The notes: generated by a model not told the origin, from the letters alone. Positions 8,404 through 17,945 are shown, counted from the stretch's first letter. The stretch is DNA of 64,000 nt from Evansella sp. AB-P1 (GCF_029688925.1 NZ_JARUKY010000001.1:404292-468291), one strand, 5' to 3'. Numbers and translations: made by a program.

Positions 8404-8964
8404 GTGTCAAAACCAATATTATATATTGTTGGAAACTGGGTTGAGGCACTAGGAGCCAATATTGCTGCTGCTGGTGTGAGTATTGAGATTCAAGACAGTA
8501 TTGATGGAAAAAGGATACGAGTTATTGGAGACAGTATACAAGGTTTAGGTAATTTCATGATTGCGAAGGCTGAAATGGAGGATCCACTTGCGGAAATTGG
8601 TAATGTGATCCAAGGGATTGCCTCTACCTCAAATGCAATTATTGCACATCGTGAAATATATGTGGATGATAAATTAAATAATCAAATAGAGATAATAAGT
8701 GATTCTTTTCAAGCATTAGGTTCATATGTGACAGCTGTAGCAAGAAGTGACGAAAACCCACCAAAAGCATTTGGTAATGCTATTCAATCTGTCGGGGCTA
8801 TTATTGAAGCGATAGGTGTACTAAATATACTAATAGATGAAGAAACAAGAGGAGATCAATTAAGGAATATTGGGAAATGGATCCAGGGCTTTGGAACTGT
8901 CATACAAGCAATTTCTGTAACACCAGGATTAAAGGAAGTTTTTTCAGAAGAGGAGGGAAATTAG
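8404..8964 (+). CDS. Six-repeat helical protein of unknown function (DUF6944-like), paralogue 2
   Basis: GTG at 8404 follows AGGTGGAG by seven bases and gives 186 residues; the GTG at 8392 lies inside that ribosome site. Same architecture as 7714-8262: GNWVEALGANIAAAG, IGDSIQGLGNFMIAK, IGNVIQGIASTSNAI, ISDSFQALGSYVTAV, FGNAIQSVGAIIEAIG and IGKWIQGFGTVIQAIS. Divergence from paralogue 1 is large while the repeat spacing is kept, so the duplication is old. A hairpin and about 110 bases separate the genes. No known catalytic residues. Confidence 0.8.
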   Translation: MSKPILYIVGNWVEALGANIAAAGVSIEIQDSIDGKRIRVIGDSIQGLGNFMIAKAEMEDPLAEIGNVIQGIASTSNAIIAHREIYVDDKLNNQIEIISDSFQALGSYVTAVARSDENPPKAFGNAIQSVGAIIEAIGVLNILIDEETRGDQLRNIGKWIQGFGTVIQAISVTPGLKEVFSEEEGN

Positions 8965-9089
8965 ACTGAAACTGCTTTTATTGGCAGAACCTATTCAGAG
9001 CTAATTCCCCTTTTGCGGTTAGGTTAAAGTTAATTAAATCTTAAATTAACTGAAGTATAACTCCTCATATAAAACCATTAACTATTATT

Positions 9090-9605
9090 CTACCCTCTTA
9101 AAAACTTTCGAATTTCACGGTAAAACAATGCATTATGAATGATTAACAATAGGAAAAGCAATAGGATATATACGTAACGACTGGTGTCAAAAACTATTAA
9201 AAAGAAAATAATTAGTGGTAGTCCGTGAGAATACATAACATACACATTTTTTGTTGCCTTTTCCGTTACTTGTCGAAGCATTTCGTCGTCCTCTAAAAAT
9301 TCACTTGGTTTTAAGAAACTAATACCTACCAATTTATTAGTAGGATTTTCTTTATTGTGCTGTTTAATTCTAATGAAATAAGCAATGAAAAATATGATGG
9401 ACAAGAGGAGTCCGATATAAATAGATAGAATCTCTGGTACATGCCAGTTGATGATTAACACACCATTTACGTTTTCAAAAACACCTTTAAAATCTATAAG
9501 TAACATATCTACTGCATAAACAACCCCATATGTCCAAATCATTAAAATTATCCACAAAGCAATATTCCATAATGGGAATTGTACACGCAAGTCGCTTTTA
9601 TTCAT
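9090..9605 (-). CDS. Four-helix membrane protein partnered with an HTH regulator
   Basis: ATG at 9605 is eight bases after AAGGAGG; ATG at 9611 would be only two. About 171 residues with four hydrophobic segments arranged as two pairs separated by a charged cytoplasmic stretch (KQHNKENPTNKL, EDDEMLRQVTEKATK). No enzyme motif. It overlaps the end of the upstream xre-type gene by 8 bases, so translation is probably coupled. Such regulator/membrane pairs are common in Bacilli; the membrane partner is sometimes thought to modulate the regulator, which is only inference here. Confidence 0.8.
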   Translation of the reverse strand: MNKSDLRVQFPLWNIALWIILMIWTYGVVYAVDMLLIDFKGVFENVNGVLIINWHVPEILSIYIGLLLSIIFFIAYFIRIKQHNKENPTNKLVGISFLKPSEFLEDDEMLRQVTEKATKNVYVMYSHGLPLIIFFLIVFDTSRYVYILLLFLLLIIHNALFYREIRKFLRG

Positions 9606-9810
9606 CCTCATCCCCTCCTTCTAACCAAAAGAGTTCATCAACTGTTATTTGCAATTGCTTTGCTAAACGTAAAGATAAAGTTATTGATGGTGAAAATTCC
9701 CCTTTTTCAATAAATCCGATCGTTTGTCTTGTTACCCCAACTCGTTTTGCTAACTCAGTTTGTGAAAAACCATGTCTGGCTCTTAATTCCTTTATTCGAT
9801 TCCGAAGCAT
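9598..9810 (-). CDS. XRE-family helix-turn-helix regulator
   Basis: 70 residues, almost entirely a Cro/CI-type HTH: LRARHGFSQTELAKRVGV (helices 1-2), TRQTIGFIEKGEFSPS (recognition helix), then LRLAKQLQITVDELFW. This matches the short YozG-like regulators of Bacilli. First gene of a two-gene operon with the membrane protein at 9090-9605. Probably autoregulatory, binding the AT-rich inverted repeats just upstream. Confidence 0.9.
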   Translation of the reverse strand: MLRNRIKELRARHGFSQTELAKRVGVTRQTIGFIEKGEFSPSITLSLRLAKQLQITVDELFWLEGGDEDE

Positions 9811-9832
9811 TGTTAACTCCTTCCTAAGGAAT

Positions 9833-9895
9833 AATGTTAACCTTTATATACATAATGTAAAGTATTATTAACATTTTGTAAATAATTATTAACAA
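9833..9895 (-). promoter_or_regulatory. Possible operator/promoter of the XRE gene
   Basis: AATGTTAA (9833-9840) and TTAACATT (9868-9875) are perfect inverse complements flanking a TATATA segment on the minus strand; another TTATTAAC occurs at 9886-9893. Spacing suits an autoregulator site, but no clear -35 is seen. Confidence 0.35.
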
Positions 9896-10246
9896 ATTTA
9901 TTTGTGGGAAATATATATTTGTATTAAAACGATAATCTTTATCTACTAAATGCGCAAAAAGTCCTCGTAAAATCGAAAGGGATGACTAAAGGTGCAAACA
10001 AGCCATTCACAAGCTATCAGCTTTCATAGACATAGTTAATTTGATTTGTAAAATTCAAAGAAACGTCATATTTTTAAATAAAAGAAAAAATGGACTATTA
10101 GCCACAATTCATTTGTGAATTATGATACTATTCAAAGTAATGATATACTTAATCAGAAATGTAAAGAAATTACAAATGGTTTTTAATGTAGACAAAGGTT
10201 AATAAATACTATTTTGTGAGAGATTGCTTAAAAGGAGCCTTAAATC
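9896..10246. other. Gene-free interval
   Basis: About 350 bases of AT-rich sequence with no convincing frame, RNA gene or repeat on either strand. It ends with the AAAAGGAGCC ribosome site of the phosphatase gene. Confidence 0.6.
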
Positions 10247-10789
10247 ATGCAGAAAATTTATATTATTAGACATTGCAAAGCTGAAGGACAACCTGCTGAG
10301 TCTCGACTTACAGATGAAGGAGTTAATCAGTCTTATGAATTAGCGGAGTTTTTTACGAGTATTCCTGTTAACCGAATAATTTCAAGCCCTTATACGAGGG
10401 CAGTTGATTCTATCAAACCGTTGTCTAATAAAAAAGATATAAACATAGAAATCGATCAACGCTTAGTTGAACGGGTTTTGAGCACCGAAGACTTACCTGA
10501 CTGGATGGAGAAATTAGAAGAAACGTTCCATAATAAGAATTTAAAATTTCCTGGTGGAGAATCAAGTGAAGAAGCATTGAGTAGGATTGTTGGAGTAATT
10601 GATGATATAGTACAAAGCGATGTAGATTCAAGTGTGATAGTTACTCATGGGAATTTAATGGCACTACTTTTAAACTATTTTGATCATCAATTTGGATTTG
10701 ATCAATGGAAACTATTAACAAACCCAGATGTATTTTTATTAACATTAGATAAAAAAGGGGTAAATGTTAAGGGGATTTGGAACGATTAA
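10247..10789 (+). CDS. Histidine phosphatase family protein (phosphoglycerate-mutase-like)
   Basis: 180 residues. N-terminal IYIIRHCKAEG is the phosphatase signature with the usual RHG changed to RHC; the nucleophilic His is at residue 8. Second-half VTHGNLMALLL carries the other catalytic His. ISSPYTRAVDS supplies the conserved Arg. The family removes phosphate from varied small molecules; this short version lacks mutase-specific insertions, so a phosphatase is likelier than glycolytic mutase. AAAAGGAGCC sits upstream of ATG. Single gene; substrate unknown. Confidence 0.85.
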   Translation: MQKIYIIRHCKAEGQPAESRLTDEGVNQSYELAEFFTSIPVNRIISSPYTRAVDSIKPLSNKKDINIEIDQRLVERVLSTEDLPDWMEKLEETFHNKNLKFPGGESSEEALSRIVGVIDDIVQSDVDSSVIVTHGNLMALLLNYFDHQFGFDQWKLLTNPDVFLLTLDKKGVNVKGIWND

Positions 10790-10854
10790 TGGAGAGGCAT
10801 TGAGAATACATTTTGAAGGGGAACTTGATTAGGCATTTTAGTCGTATTTGTTAC

Positions 10855-11028
10855 ATGTTTCATTTATATTATATAAGGTAGAGTTCCAATGCAAGTGAAA
10901 TTTTGCAACATGGAGGATGAAAGTTTTCATTTCAAGGGAGATTCATCCGTTAGGGGTGTAACGAAAGTTTAACCTGACCTTTATTTGCTAAAACTATAAA
11001 TTTTGATATCAGCTATTTTCAGGGGAGA
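10855..11028 (+). repeat. CAGGGTAGAC-family dispersed repeat (degenerate copy)
   Basis: Shows the family blocks in order: GATTCATCC-type block, TTAACCTGACCTTTATTTG, and GATATCAGCTATTTTCAGGG at the right end, plus CATGGAGGATGAAA at 10909. Compare 32151-32358 and 62700-62956. Non-coding. Confidence 0.65.
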
Positions 11029-11052
11029 AACAAAATTATTGAGGTGAAAATA

Positions 11053-11874
11053 ATGAAACGTGTTTTATTAGTTGTTATATATACCATAATAGGTACATTA
11101 TTAGTAGGTTGTGGACAATCAGAGAATAATAATTCCTCTAGTGGTGAGATCAACTTTGATCCACTAGGAGTAGAAATTATTGCACCAGATGAAGTTGATC
11201 CTCATACAGATGTTGTCCTTCAAGCCTTTGTTACACAAGGTGAAGAAAAGGTAAATGATGCAAGTGAAGTGTTATTTGAAATTTGGAAGCATGGACAAAA
11301 GGAAGAAAGTGATTTTATTGAAGCTCATCTTACAGAAGATGATGGGGTTTATGAAATAACGTATCAATTTCCAGAAGTGAACATTTACTTAATTCAACCA
11401 CATGTGACAGCAAGAGGCATGCATCAAATGCCTGTTAGAGAGATTATGGTTGGGGATGTACCTGATGATCATCCTTATTATCAAGAAGATGACCAAGATC
11501 ACCATCACAACCACGACCACGACCATCATAACGACCATGAACATGGTGATGACCACCATCATTCTCATGAACTACATGAGAGTATGGCTGTAGATTGGAG
11601 AGTGGGGGAAGAGGTTAAGCTACATGAGGAAGTTAAATTGGCTACCTTTGTAGAATGGCAGGATGCTCCTTGGACAGAAGGACGCTTAAGGTATGAAGTG
11701 TATCAGCCAGGAGATGAAGTACATGACTGGTTAGAAGCAGAGGAAGAAACTGCTGGTTTATATACAGTTTCACACGTATTTGAGGAATTGGGGGAATATC
11801 ACATCATTATTCATATAGAGGATGATGAACTCCATGAGCATGTACAAAAGAAAGTAACTATCGTTGGACAATAA
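11053..11874 (+). CDS. Lipoprotein with two YtkA/FixH-like domains and a His-rich linker
   Basis: ATG at 11053 follows GAGGTG by six bases and gives MKRVLLVVIYTIIGTLLVGC, a lipoprotein signal with Cys20. Two related beta-rich domains follow (about residues 30-135 and 175-270; compare VLFEIWKHGQKEESDFIEAH with YEVYQPGDEVHDWLEA), each of YtkA/FixH type. Between them, around 11482-11580, is a stretch very rich in His, Asp and Glu (HHHNHDHDHH, HGDDHHHSHE), plausibly binding zinc, nickel or copper. Likely an outer-membrane-leaflet (extracytoplasmic) metal-handling or cell-surface protein; no partner gene is adjacent. The domain family is known; the metal role is inference. Confidence 0.8.
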   Translation: MKRVLLVVIYTIIGTLLVGCGQSENNNSSSGEINFDPLGVEIIAPDEVDPHTDVVLQAFVTQGEEKVNDASEVLFEIWKHGQKEESDFIEAHLTEDDGVYEITYQFPEVNIYLIQPHVTARGMHQMPVREIMVGDVPDDHPYYQEDDQDHHHNHDHDHHNDHEHGDDHHHSHELHESMAVDWRVGEEVKLHEEVKLATFVEWQDAPWTEGRLRYEVYQPGDEVHDWLEAEEETAGLYTVSHVFEELGEYHIIIHIEDDELHEHVQKKVTIVGQ

Positions 11875-11897
11875 AAATAAGCATATATGAACGAAAT

Positions 11898-11940
11898 AAA
11901 TAATCCCCTTGTTTGTAAAAGACACAAGGGGATTATTTCA
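11898..11940. terminator. Bidirectional terminator
   Basis: AATAATCCCCTTGT paired with ACAAGGGGATTATT around a short loop, with T-rich flank (TTTCATTT) on the + side, between the His-rich lipoprotein and the convergent gene at 11984. Confidence 0.85.
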
Positions 11941-11983
11941 TTTATATATGGATACGAGGAAAAGTTATTTTTTCTAAACCCGC

Positions 11984-12862
11984 TTATCCTATTTTCTTTT
12001 TTAATGTATCCACGATGGATTGTTTTAACTTTTTATCATGAATTGTTTCTTTTAACCATTCTTTAGGAGATTCGTTTGTTTCGTGTTTAACCCGTTTAAA
12101 TAACTTACTTAATAAATGACGCATCGTGTTTGAATAGTATATATGGTCAACCCGTTTAGCTGTATTCAAAAGCTGTTCAATGAGATCATGTTCATGGATA
12201 GAAACATTTTTTGTTGCTTCATCCAAGAATTGCTCAACAATATCTCTATGGTTATGACTTAAATAATAGTTTGTTACATCATCTAATAAGTTGGGATGGT
12301 TTTCATAGTGTTTCCCAAGTGCTGGAATTAGGGAATCATAACGGTGTTGGACTAAAAATTGAAAGGACTTTGTGGCATTAGCTTGGTCTAATGCTTCTTC
12401 AAGGGCTATTAATATTAAGGAGTTATCTGATTTCCCATCAGTTTTCTGGAGAGTTAGTAGTCGTGATGGCCAAAGGTGTTTAATGTCTTCAAGGTGTTCG
12501 TCAACAAGGTGCTTTAAAATATTCTCATTTTTCATTTTTGCATCTTCTTCAGACTTTAAGGCATCTCTTAAATCATCCTGCGTTACTTTATGTTGTTTTT
12601 TTCTTTCTGCGATTTTTTTATAACGTTCCATCGCTTTGGCTGATTCTTGGGTAGTTTTGTTAGTCAGATAAAAAGAATCTAGGAATCGTCCATCGTGATG
12701 TAAAACAGCAAAAATAATAGGAGCATCTTGATCGAAAAGCAGCACATTTACCTTTTTCAGTCCACTTGGTTCCTCATACCTGACGACATAATATCGTTGT
12801 TTCGTACTATCAATATACACTTTTTTTCCTAAAAAGCTCGGAGGGAGTATACTCATTAACAT
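11984..12862 (-). CDS. Uncharacterised protein, 292 residues
   Basis: ATG at 12862 is seven bases after AAAGGA. N-terminal ~70 residues look like a small beta domain (KVYIDSTKQRYYVVRYEEP, NVLLFDQDAPIIFAVL); a charged helix (KAMERYKKIAERKKQHK) follows, then an all-helical region with regular spacing that may be HEAT-like. No signal peptide or membrane segment. I do not recognise the family. Single gene between two terminators. Confidence 0.75.
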   Translation of the reverse strand: MLMSILPPSFLGKKVYIDSTKQRYYVVRYEEPSGLKKVNVLLFDQDAPIIFAVLHHDGRFLDSFYLTNKTTQESAKAMERYKKIAERKKQHKVTQDDLRDALKSEEDAKMKNENILKHLVDEHLEDIKHLWPSRLLTLQKTDGKSDNSLILIALEEALDQANATKSFQFLVQHRYDSLIPALGKHYENHPNLLDDVTNYYLSHNHRDIVEQFLDEATKNVSIHEHDLIEQLLNTAKRVDHIYYSNTMRHLLSKLFKRVKHETNESPKEWLKETIHDKKLKQSIVDTLKKKIG

Positions 12863-12971
12863 TCACCATTCCTTTCAAAAATCAAAATTTAAAAAATCTC
12901 ATCATGTATTGAGGTGATGTGTGGTTATGATAATTAGAACAAAAAGCAACAAGAAGGAAGATAATGTTACT

Positions 12972-13178
12972 CTAAGAATCTCTTCGTATGATTAAATAAA
13001 CAATAAGTCCTAATACTGGGAAAAATAATGTTCCAATAAGAACGATAATACTATACTCTTTACTATTACCATTTCTTAATGAGTCCCGGTACGCCCATAT
13101 ACTAGTGACGATGTTTAAGACAAACAGGATACCTATAAATAGAAGAAAAATAAAAATAGTTCCGTAAAAATCACCCAT
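12972..13178 (-). CDS. Small two-helix membrane protein (PLDc_N-like)
   Basis: 68 residues: hydrophobic helix (IFIFLLFIGILFVLNIV), short loop WAYRDSLRNGNSKEYS, second helix (LIGTLFFPVLGLIVYLIIR). The pattern resembles the phospholipase-D N-terminal membrane-anchor family found as free-standing small proteins in Bacilli. AAAGGGG precedes ATG by nine bases. Function unknown. Confidence 0.7.
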   Translation of the reverse strand: MGDFYGTIFIFLLFIGILFVLNIVTSIWAYRDSLRNGNSKEYSIIVLIGTLFFPVLGLIVYLIIRRDS

Positions 13179-13324
13179 TCTAAAAACCCCTTTTTTCTCC
13201 TCTTACTTCTATGATACCTGTCTTTTTGTTATTTGCCCACCTTAAAAGAGAAATTTACACTTTTTTCAGTATTATTTAACTTTTCATATCATTAAACTCT
13301 GCTGTTAATTCTATGGAAAAATAA

Positions 13325-13369
13325 AAAGGCGAAGTACTTTAATATTAAGGAACATATTAAAGACTTCGC
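13325..13369 (-). terminator. Terminator downstream of yfhD
   Basis: GCGAAGT-A-CTTTAATA against TATTAAAG-A-CTTCGC makes a long stem with one internal mismatch; TTTTTAT follows in the minus direction. Confidence 0.8.
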
Positions 13370-13381
13370 ATACTTTATTAT

Positions 13382-13543
13382 TTATTGTTCACTATTTTTA
13401 ACACGCTGGTTAGCTTCTTCCATACGATTGATTGCTTCACGATCTTCACTATCTGCTAGTTCTTTAGAATACTCCACCTTTTGATTTTCAGGAATATCAG
13501 GTATTTGTTGTTGTTTATTGTTGTTATTTCTTTCGTTAGCCAT
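13382..13543 (-). CDS. yfhD: YfhD-family small protein
   Basis: 53-residue frame with AAAGGA upstream of ATG 13543. Contains the family core VEYSKELADSEDREAINRM after an Asn/Gln-rich start, and ends ANQRVKNSEQ. Highly charged, unstructured-looking; in Bacillus YfhD is a small conserved sporulation-era protein of unknown role. Position beside yfhE and yfhF matches B. subtilis order. Confidence 0.8.
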   Translation of the reverse strand: MANERNNNNKQQQIPDIPENQKVEYSKELADSEDREAINRMEEANQRVKNSEQ

Positions 13544-13601
13544 TTCTTTCGTCCTTTCATCTAAAGGTGTTGGAAAGCGTAAATTCCGTAGCTATGATTA
13601 A

Positions 13602-13727
13602 TTACAAGTTATTCTTAGCTCTGCTAAAAGCTCGATCAGCCGCTTTAAATTCTGATTGATATAAAACTTCTTGTGTACGACTCAATGTTTTTTTCTCTTC
13701 TTTTACTTTTCTTTTCTTGCTTTCCAT
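13602..13727 (-). CDS. yfhE: YfhE-family small protein
   Basis: 41 residues from ATG 13727 (GGGGTG five bases upstream; a second ATG lies directly before it). Core LSRTQEVLYQSEFKAADRA is the YfhE signature; the N-terminus is a run of Lys/Glu. Function unknown. Lies between yfhF and yfhD, as in B. subtilis. Confidence 0.85.
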   Translation of the reverse strand: MESKKRKVKEEKKTLSRTQEVLYQSEFKAADRAFSRAKNNL

Positions 13728-13800
13728 CATTTCACCCCATTAAAGTATTTTTCATAACTAGTATGATCGTAAAAATTATAAAGTATGCAAATTTTTACAA

Positions 13801-14709
13801 TTATTCTTTTAGAGTATTCTCTAGTGCTTTAGTTAATGTTTTAAATTCAAACTGAAACTGATGCTCTTCTAGTTTTTTAGGGAATACTTGTTGACCTTCA
13901 ACAACTAAAATACTCATCTCACCTAAGACAATTCGTAATAAGAATTTAGGTGTTGGAAACCAGTATGGACGGTTGAGGATGTTAGCTAGTGTTTTTCCAA
14001 ACTCATTCATTCGAACAGCATTTGGCGCAGTTACATTAACTGCTCCATGAACGGCAGGAGTTTCTATACAAAAAATAATGGCCCGTACGACATCTTCAAT
14101 ATGAACCCAAGAGATCCATTGTTCGCCGGAACCTAGTCTTCCGCCAGCAAACAATTGAAAGGGAAGCTTCATTTTTTTTAATGCCCCTTCATTTTTATCT
14201 AATACCATTCCGAATCGAGTATAAACGACACGGACTCCTTCAGTGGAAGCTTCAGAAGCGGCCCTTTCCCATTGTTGCACGACGTTTGCTAAAAAATCAT
14301 CCCCTTTATAGGGACTGTCCTCAACAAATGTCTCTGTTTTTGAAGTTCCATAAAACCCAATTGCTGAAGCATTAATGAGTACACTTGGTTTCTTTTTCAA
14401 TGCTTTTATAATTCGAATAACTTCTTTTGTAGCGTCTATTCGACTGTGTAATATTTCCTCTTTTTTAGAGGTTGTCCAACGTCCGCTATTAAGGTTTTCT
14501 CCCGCTAAATTAATAAACGCTTCTATTCCTTCAAGCTCCTCCTCAGGTTTTAATTCATTTGATAACCATTGAACATAGGTGACATTTGAATCACCAATTT
14601 CCTTTTGCTTTTTTCTAGTTAATATATAGACTTCATGTCCTAATTGATTTAGCTTTGAAGTCACTTCGCTACCAATAAAGCCTGAACCACCTGCAATAGC
14701 AATTTTCAT
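13801..14709 (-). CDS. yfhF: TIGR01777-type NAD(P)-binding sugar-epimerase-like protein
   Basis: 302 residues. Rossmann motif IAIAGGSGFIGSEV at the N-terminus, then FINLAGENL, SAIGFYG and VVQQWERAA, typical of the atypical extended SDR group (YfhF/SULA-like), and a C-terminal DUF1731-like tail (PTPKFLLRIVLGEMS). The classical YxxxK is not retained as such (SAIGFYGTSKTE). Start ATG 14709 follows GAGGAGG. Often linked to septum placement by its relatives' names, but the substrate is unknown. Confidence 0.88.
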   Translation of the reverse strand: MKIAIAGGSGFIGSEVTSKLNQLGHEVYILTRKKQKEIGDSNVTYVQWLSNELKPEEELEGIEAFINLAGENLNSGRWTTSKKEEILHSRIDATKEVIRIIKALKKKPSVLINASAIGFYGTSKTETFVEDSPYKGDDFLANVVQQWERAASEASTEGVRVVYTRFGMVLDKNEGALKKMKLPFQLFAGGRLGSGEQWISWVHIEDVVRAIIFCIETPAVHGAVNVTAPNAVRMNEFGKTLANILNRPYWFPTPKFLLRIVLGEMSILVVEGQQVFPKKLEEHQFQFEFKTLTKALENTLKE

Positions 14710-14789
14710 TTGTATACCTCCTCTTTCTTTTGTTTATTCTCTATTGGATTGTCTTTTTACTTACTTTGACTGTCTTACACTTCTGAAGC

Positions 14790-15012
14790 ATCTAATTTAC
14801 AGGGTAGACTGCCTATGCAAGCAAAACATAGTATTATCTATTTTCAGGGTAGCTTTGCAGTCGTCTAGAACGCTTCTTTCTCTACCACAGCATAGCACTG
14901 TGTTGCTCTGAAGCTTAATCAGTCGAGACAACTCGAAGTTTATTCGTGAAGCATATGCACGTCGTTGGAGCACCCTTCACTCCTGAAACGTTCTTATTTC
15001 AGGGTAGACCTA
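14790..15012 (+). repeat. CAGGGTAGAC-family repeat cluster
   Basis: Three right-end motifs (ACAGGGTAGACTGCC at 14798, TTCAGGGTAGCTTTG at 14841, TTCAGGGTAGACC at 14996). The segment AGTCGTCTAGAACGCTTCTTTC is nearly identical to one near 63170, and AGCTTAATCAGTCGAGACAACT near 63210. Fills the gap between divergent yfhF and recX; no gene seen in it. Confidence 0.75.
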
Positions 15013-15132
15013 CTATTTAAAGGATAACTTATAGCTATCATTTTCCTTTTTATTAAAAAAATCAAACTAAAAGTCTCGATTAATATGATAGGATAAAGAA
15101 AAACAGTCGGTATTTGTATTGGGGGGGAGAAT

Positions 15133-15945
15133 GTGCCGCAGATTTCAAAAATTAGTATTGCCAAACGAAGGAAGGATCGCTTTCATATTTATGTTGATAG
15201 AGGAAATGGAGATGAATATGCTGTAACTGTTTCAGAGGATGTTTTGGTAAAACGACAGTTAAGTAAAGGGGTGGAACTCAGCGAAGACGACCTAGATTTA
15301 ATTCGTGAAGAGGATAACCTCGATAAAGCTTTTCAAAAGGTGTTGAATTATCTATCCTACCGAATGCGATCGAGAAAAGAAATTTTTCAATACTTATTGG
15401 ATCAAGAAGTGCAAAAGGAGGATGCTGAGCAACTTATTGATCGTTTAAAAGACCTGAACTTATTGGATGATCAAGCTTTTGCAGAAGCATTTGTTAGAAC
15501 GAAAAAAAATACACAGAAAAAAGGGCCACTTTTAATTGAACAAGAGCTATATGAAAAAGGAATTTCTCAACAACAAATTGATAAAGCAATTCTAGAATAT
15601 CCGGAAGAAGAGCAGCTTGATAATGCAATCAAAGCTATAACAAAGAAACAATCCAGCTATAAGTTGGAGGGACAAAAGCAACGGAAGCAGAAACTATACC
15701 AATTTTTAGTGCAACGAGGATTTACTTCTTCCATTATTAATAAAGCAATTGATGAGCTTCAGCAGGAAGATGATGATGGAGCAGGGGAATGGATTGCTAT
15801 ACAAAAACAAGGTGAAAAGGCTTTGAAAAAGTTAAGTAAATATGAAGGATGGGAATTAAATCAAAGGCTAAAAAAGAATTTATATCAAAAAGGTTTTTCA
15901 ATGGAGCTTATTGAAAGGTGGATACAGGAGGAAGAGTTGGAATAG
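15133..15945 (+). CDS. recX: Regulatory protein RecX
   Basis: 270 residues, the long Bacillus form. Contains repeated three-helix modules: ALNYLSYRMRSRKEI-like (VLNYLSYRMRSRKEI), LKDLNLLDDQAFAEAFV, and later LVQRGFTSSIINKAI and LYQKGFSMELIERWI. RecX limits RecA filament growth. GTG start at 15133 after a G-rich GGGGGGGAGA site. Same place as in B. subtilis (yfhG), divergent from yfhF. Confidence 0.92.
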   Translation: MPQISKISIAKRRKDRFHIYVDRGNGDEYAVTVSEDVLVKRQLSKGVELSEDDLDLIREEDNLDKAFQKVLNYLSYRMRSRKEIFQYLLDQEVQKEDAEQLIDRLKDLNLLDDQAFAEAFVRTKKNTQKKGPLLIEQELYEKGISQQQIDKAILEYPEEEQLDNAIKAITKKQSSYKLEGQKQRKQKLYQFLVQRGFTSSIINKAIDELQQEDDDGAGEWIAIQKQGEKALKKLSKYEGWELNQRLKKNLYQKGFSMELIERWIQEEELE

Positions 15946-16086
15946 TCCGACCTTTATGCAATTGAAAATTTGCGCCGACGTGTTGTCTATAAAATAAGAA
16001 CTGTAATTATGGGAAGAATAATCTAAGCAATCTTAATTTAATAGTATGCCTTTAAAACACTTTAAATTAGAAAGGATACGTTTAAG

Positions 16087-17757
16087 ATGACGACTTTTAT
16101 TGCGTTAACCCCCATTATTTCAGTTCTTTTATTTCTAGTTGTTATGCGAATGTCAGCAGTAAAAGCCATGACCATAAGTTTAATAGCTACAGCGATACTA
16201 GCATTTATATATTGGAAGGTTCCTTTTCAAATCTTGGCTGCATCCATAATTGAAGGTATTATAGTGGGTGTATCCATTTTATATATCGTTTTTGGTGCCA
16301 TTCTTTTATTAAATACATTAAAGTCTTCTGGAGCAATAGATACTATCCGTTCTAGCTTTATGGGAATATCCGGTGATCGAAGAGTCCAGCTTATTATCGT
16401 TTCATGGTTGTTTGGTGCTTTTATTGAGGGTGCTGCAGGATTTGGAACACCACCAGCAATTGGAGCTCCACTTCTAGTTGCCTTAGGATTTCCTCCATTG
16501 GCAGCTGTTGTTTTAGCGTTAATTGCTGATAGTAGTCCTGTTTCCTTTGGTGCTGTAGGAACTCCGGTAATTGTTGGAATAGAACAAGGGTTACAAGAAG
16601 GTGCACAAGTGACAGCTATTGCAGAGCCTTACGTTGCTGCAAGTGGAGGGATTTTTGTTTTTATTCGGGAAATTGCAGCACAAGTAATGCAGATCGATAT
16701 ATTTGTTGGGACGTTTATGCCCCTCATAATCGTTGCGATGCTTACACGTTTTTTTGGAGAAAACCGTTCCTGGAAAGAAGGACTATCAATTTGGAAATTT
16801 GCCATTTTTGCAGGATTAAGCTTTACTGTTCCAGCGTTTTTAGTTGCCAATTTTTTAGGGCCAGAATTCCCATCTATATTTGGTGGATTAATTGGACTGG
16901 TAATTGTAATTCCAGCAGTTAAAAAAGGATTTTTGCTCCCGAAAGAACAGTGGGATTTTCCAAAGGAGGAATATTGGCATCAAGGCTGGATTGGTAACTT
17001 AATGAACACTGATGATTTAGACGAGGAAAAAAAGAAACTTCCGTTAGTTTTAGCATGGATCCCATACTTATTAGTAGGTTTACTCCTTGTTTTGACTCGT
17101 TTAGAGGTACTTCCTTTTAAGCAATGGTTACGACGTGTTCAAGTTGAATGGTCAGAAATATTGGGATCTTCTATTAGTGCCAACCTTGAACCATTTTATT
17201 TACCGGGCTTTGTATTTATTCTTGTTGTATTATGTACCATTGTTATTCATAGAATGAACAAAAATGAAGCTCTTGAAGCTTTTAGTCGTTCGAGTAGGTC
17301 AATTGTCGGTACTGCTATTACCCTATTTACAGCAGTCCCAATGGTTCGAATATTCATTAATTCAGGTATGAACAATAGTGGCCTAGAAAGTATGCCTCTA
17401 GAATTAGCAAATACAGTATCTACTTTAATGGGGGGAGCTTGGCCTCTTGTTGCACCAATAATCGGTGCATTGGGATCATTTATTTCAGGTAGTGCAACCT
17501 TTAGTAATATGATGTTTGCATTATTTCAAACCAGTGTAGCAGATCAAATTGCAGTAGATCCTCGACTTATTCTTTCTTTGCAGGTACTTGGTGCAAATGC
17601 AGGTAACATGATTTGTGTATTAAATGTAGTTGCGGCAGCATCTGTAGTAGGACTAGTTGGAAAAGAAGGTATGATCATACGAATGACAATTGTCCCAATG
17701 CTTTACTACGCCTTCTTTTCAGGGATTGTTGGATTTATTATAATCATGATTTTTTAA
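16087..17757 (+). CDS. lctP: L-lactate permease, LctP family
   Basis: 556 residues with about 13 hydrophobic segments. Family motifs: [27 protein letters not shown] region (16408-16490), [14 protein letters not shown], and near the C-terminus [10 protein letters not shown] and [10 protein letters not shown]. Proton-linked lactate or glycolate uptake is the known role. AGAAAGGATAC upstream of ATG. Not part of the B. subtilis yfh block, so a lineage-specific insertion. Confidence 0.93.
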   Translation: MTTFIALTPIISVLLFLVVMRMSAVKAMTISLIATAILAFIYWKVPFQILAASIIEGIIVGVSILYIVFGAILLLNTLKSSGAIDTIRSSFMGISGDRRVQLIIVSWLFGAFIEGAAGFGTPPAIGAPLLVALGFPPLAAVVLALIADSSPVSFGAVGTPVIVGIEQGLQEGAQVTAIAEPYVAASGGIFVFIREIAAQVMQIDIFVGTFMPLIIVAMLTRFFGENRSWKEGLSIWKFAIFAGLSFTVPAFLVANFLGPEFPSIFGGLIGLVIVIPAVKKGFLLPKEQWDFPKEEYWHQGWIGNLMNTDDLDEEKKKLPLVLAWIPYLLVGLLLVLTRLEVLPFKQWLRRVQVEWSEILGSSISANLEPFYLPGFVFILVVLCTIVIHRMNKNEALEAFSRSSRSIVGTAITLFTAVPMVRIFINSGMNNSGLESMPLELANTVSTLMGGAWPLVAPIIGALGSFISGSATFSNMMFALFQTSVADQIAVDPRLILSLQVLGANAGNMICVLNVVAAASVVGLVGKEGMIIRMTIVPMLYYAFFSGIVGFIIIMIF

Positions 17758-17945
17758 GACTAGTTATGTTAAAAGGATAGGTGTAATTTTAGCATAGAGA
17801 AGCAATAATCAACATTGAAGATTAACAGAACCTAAGACTAAAACAATAAAATATTTTTAATTATATTAAGCCTCATTTCTTTTCTTACTAACTTTAATTT
17901 CTTATAATAAAAATCACAAACATATAGATGTACGAGGTGGAGACT

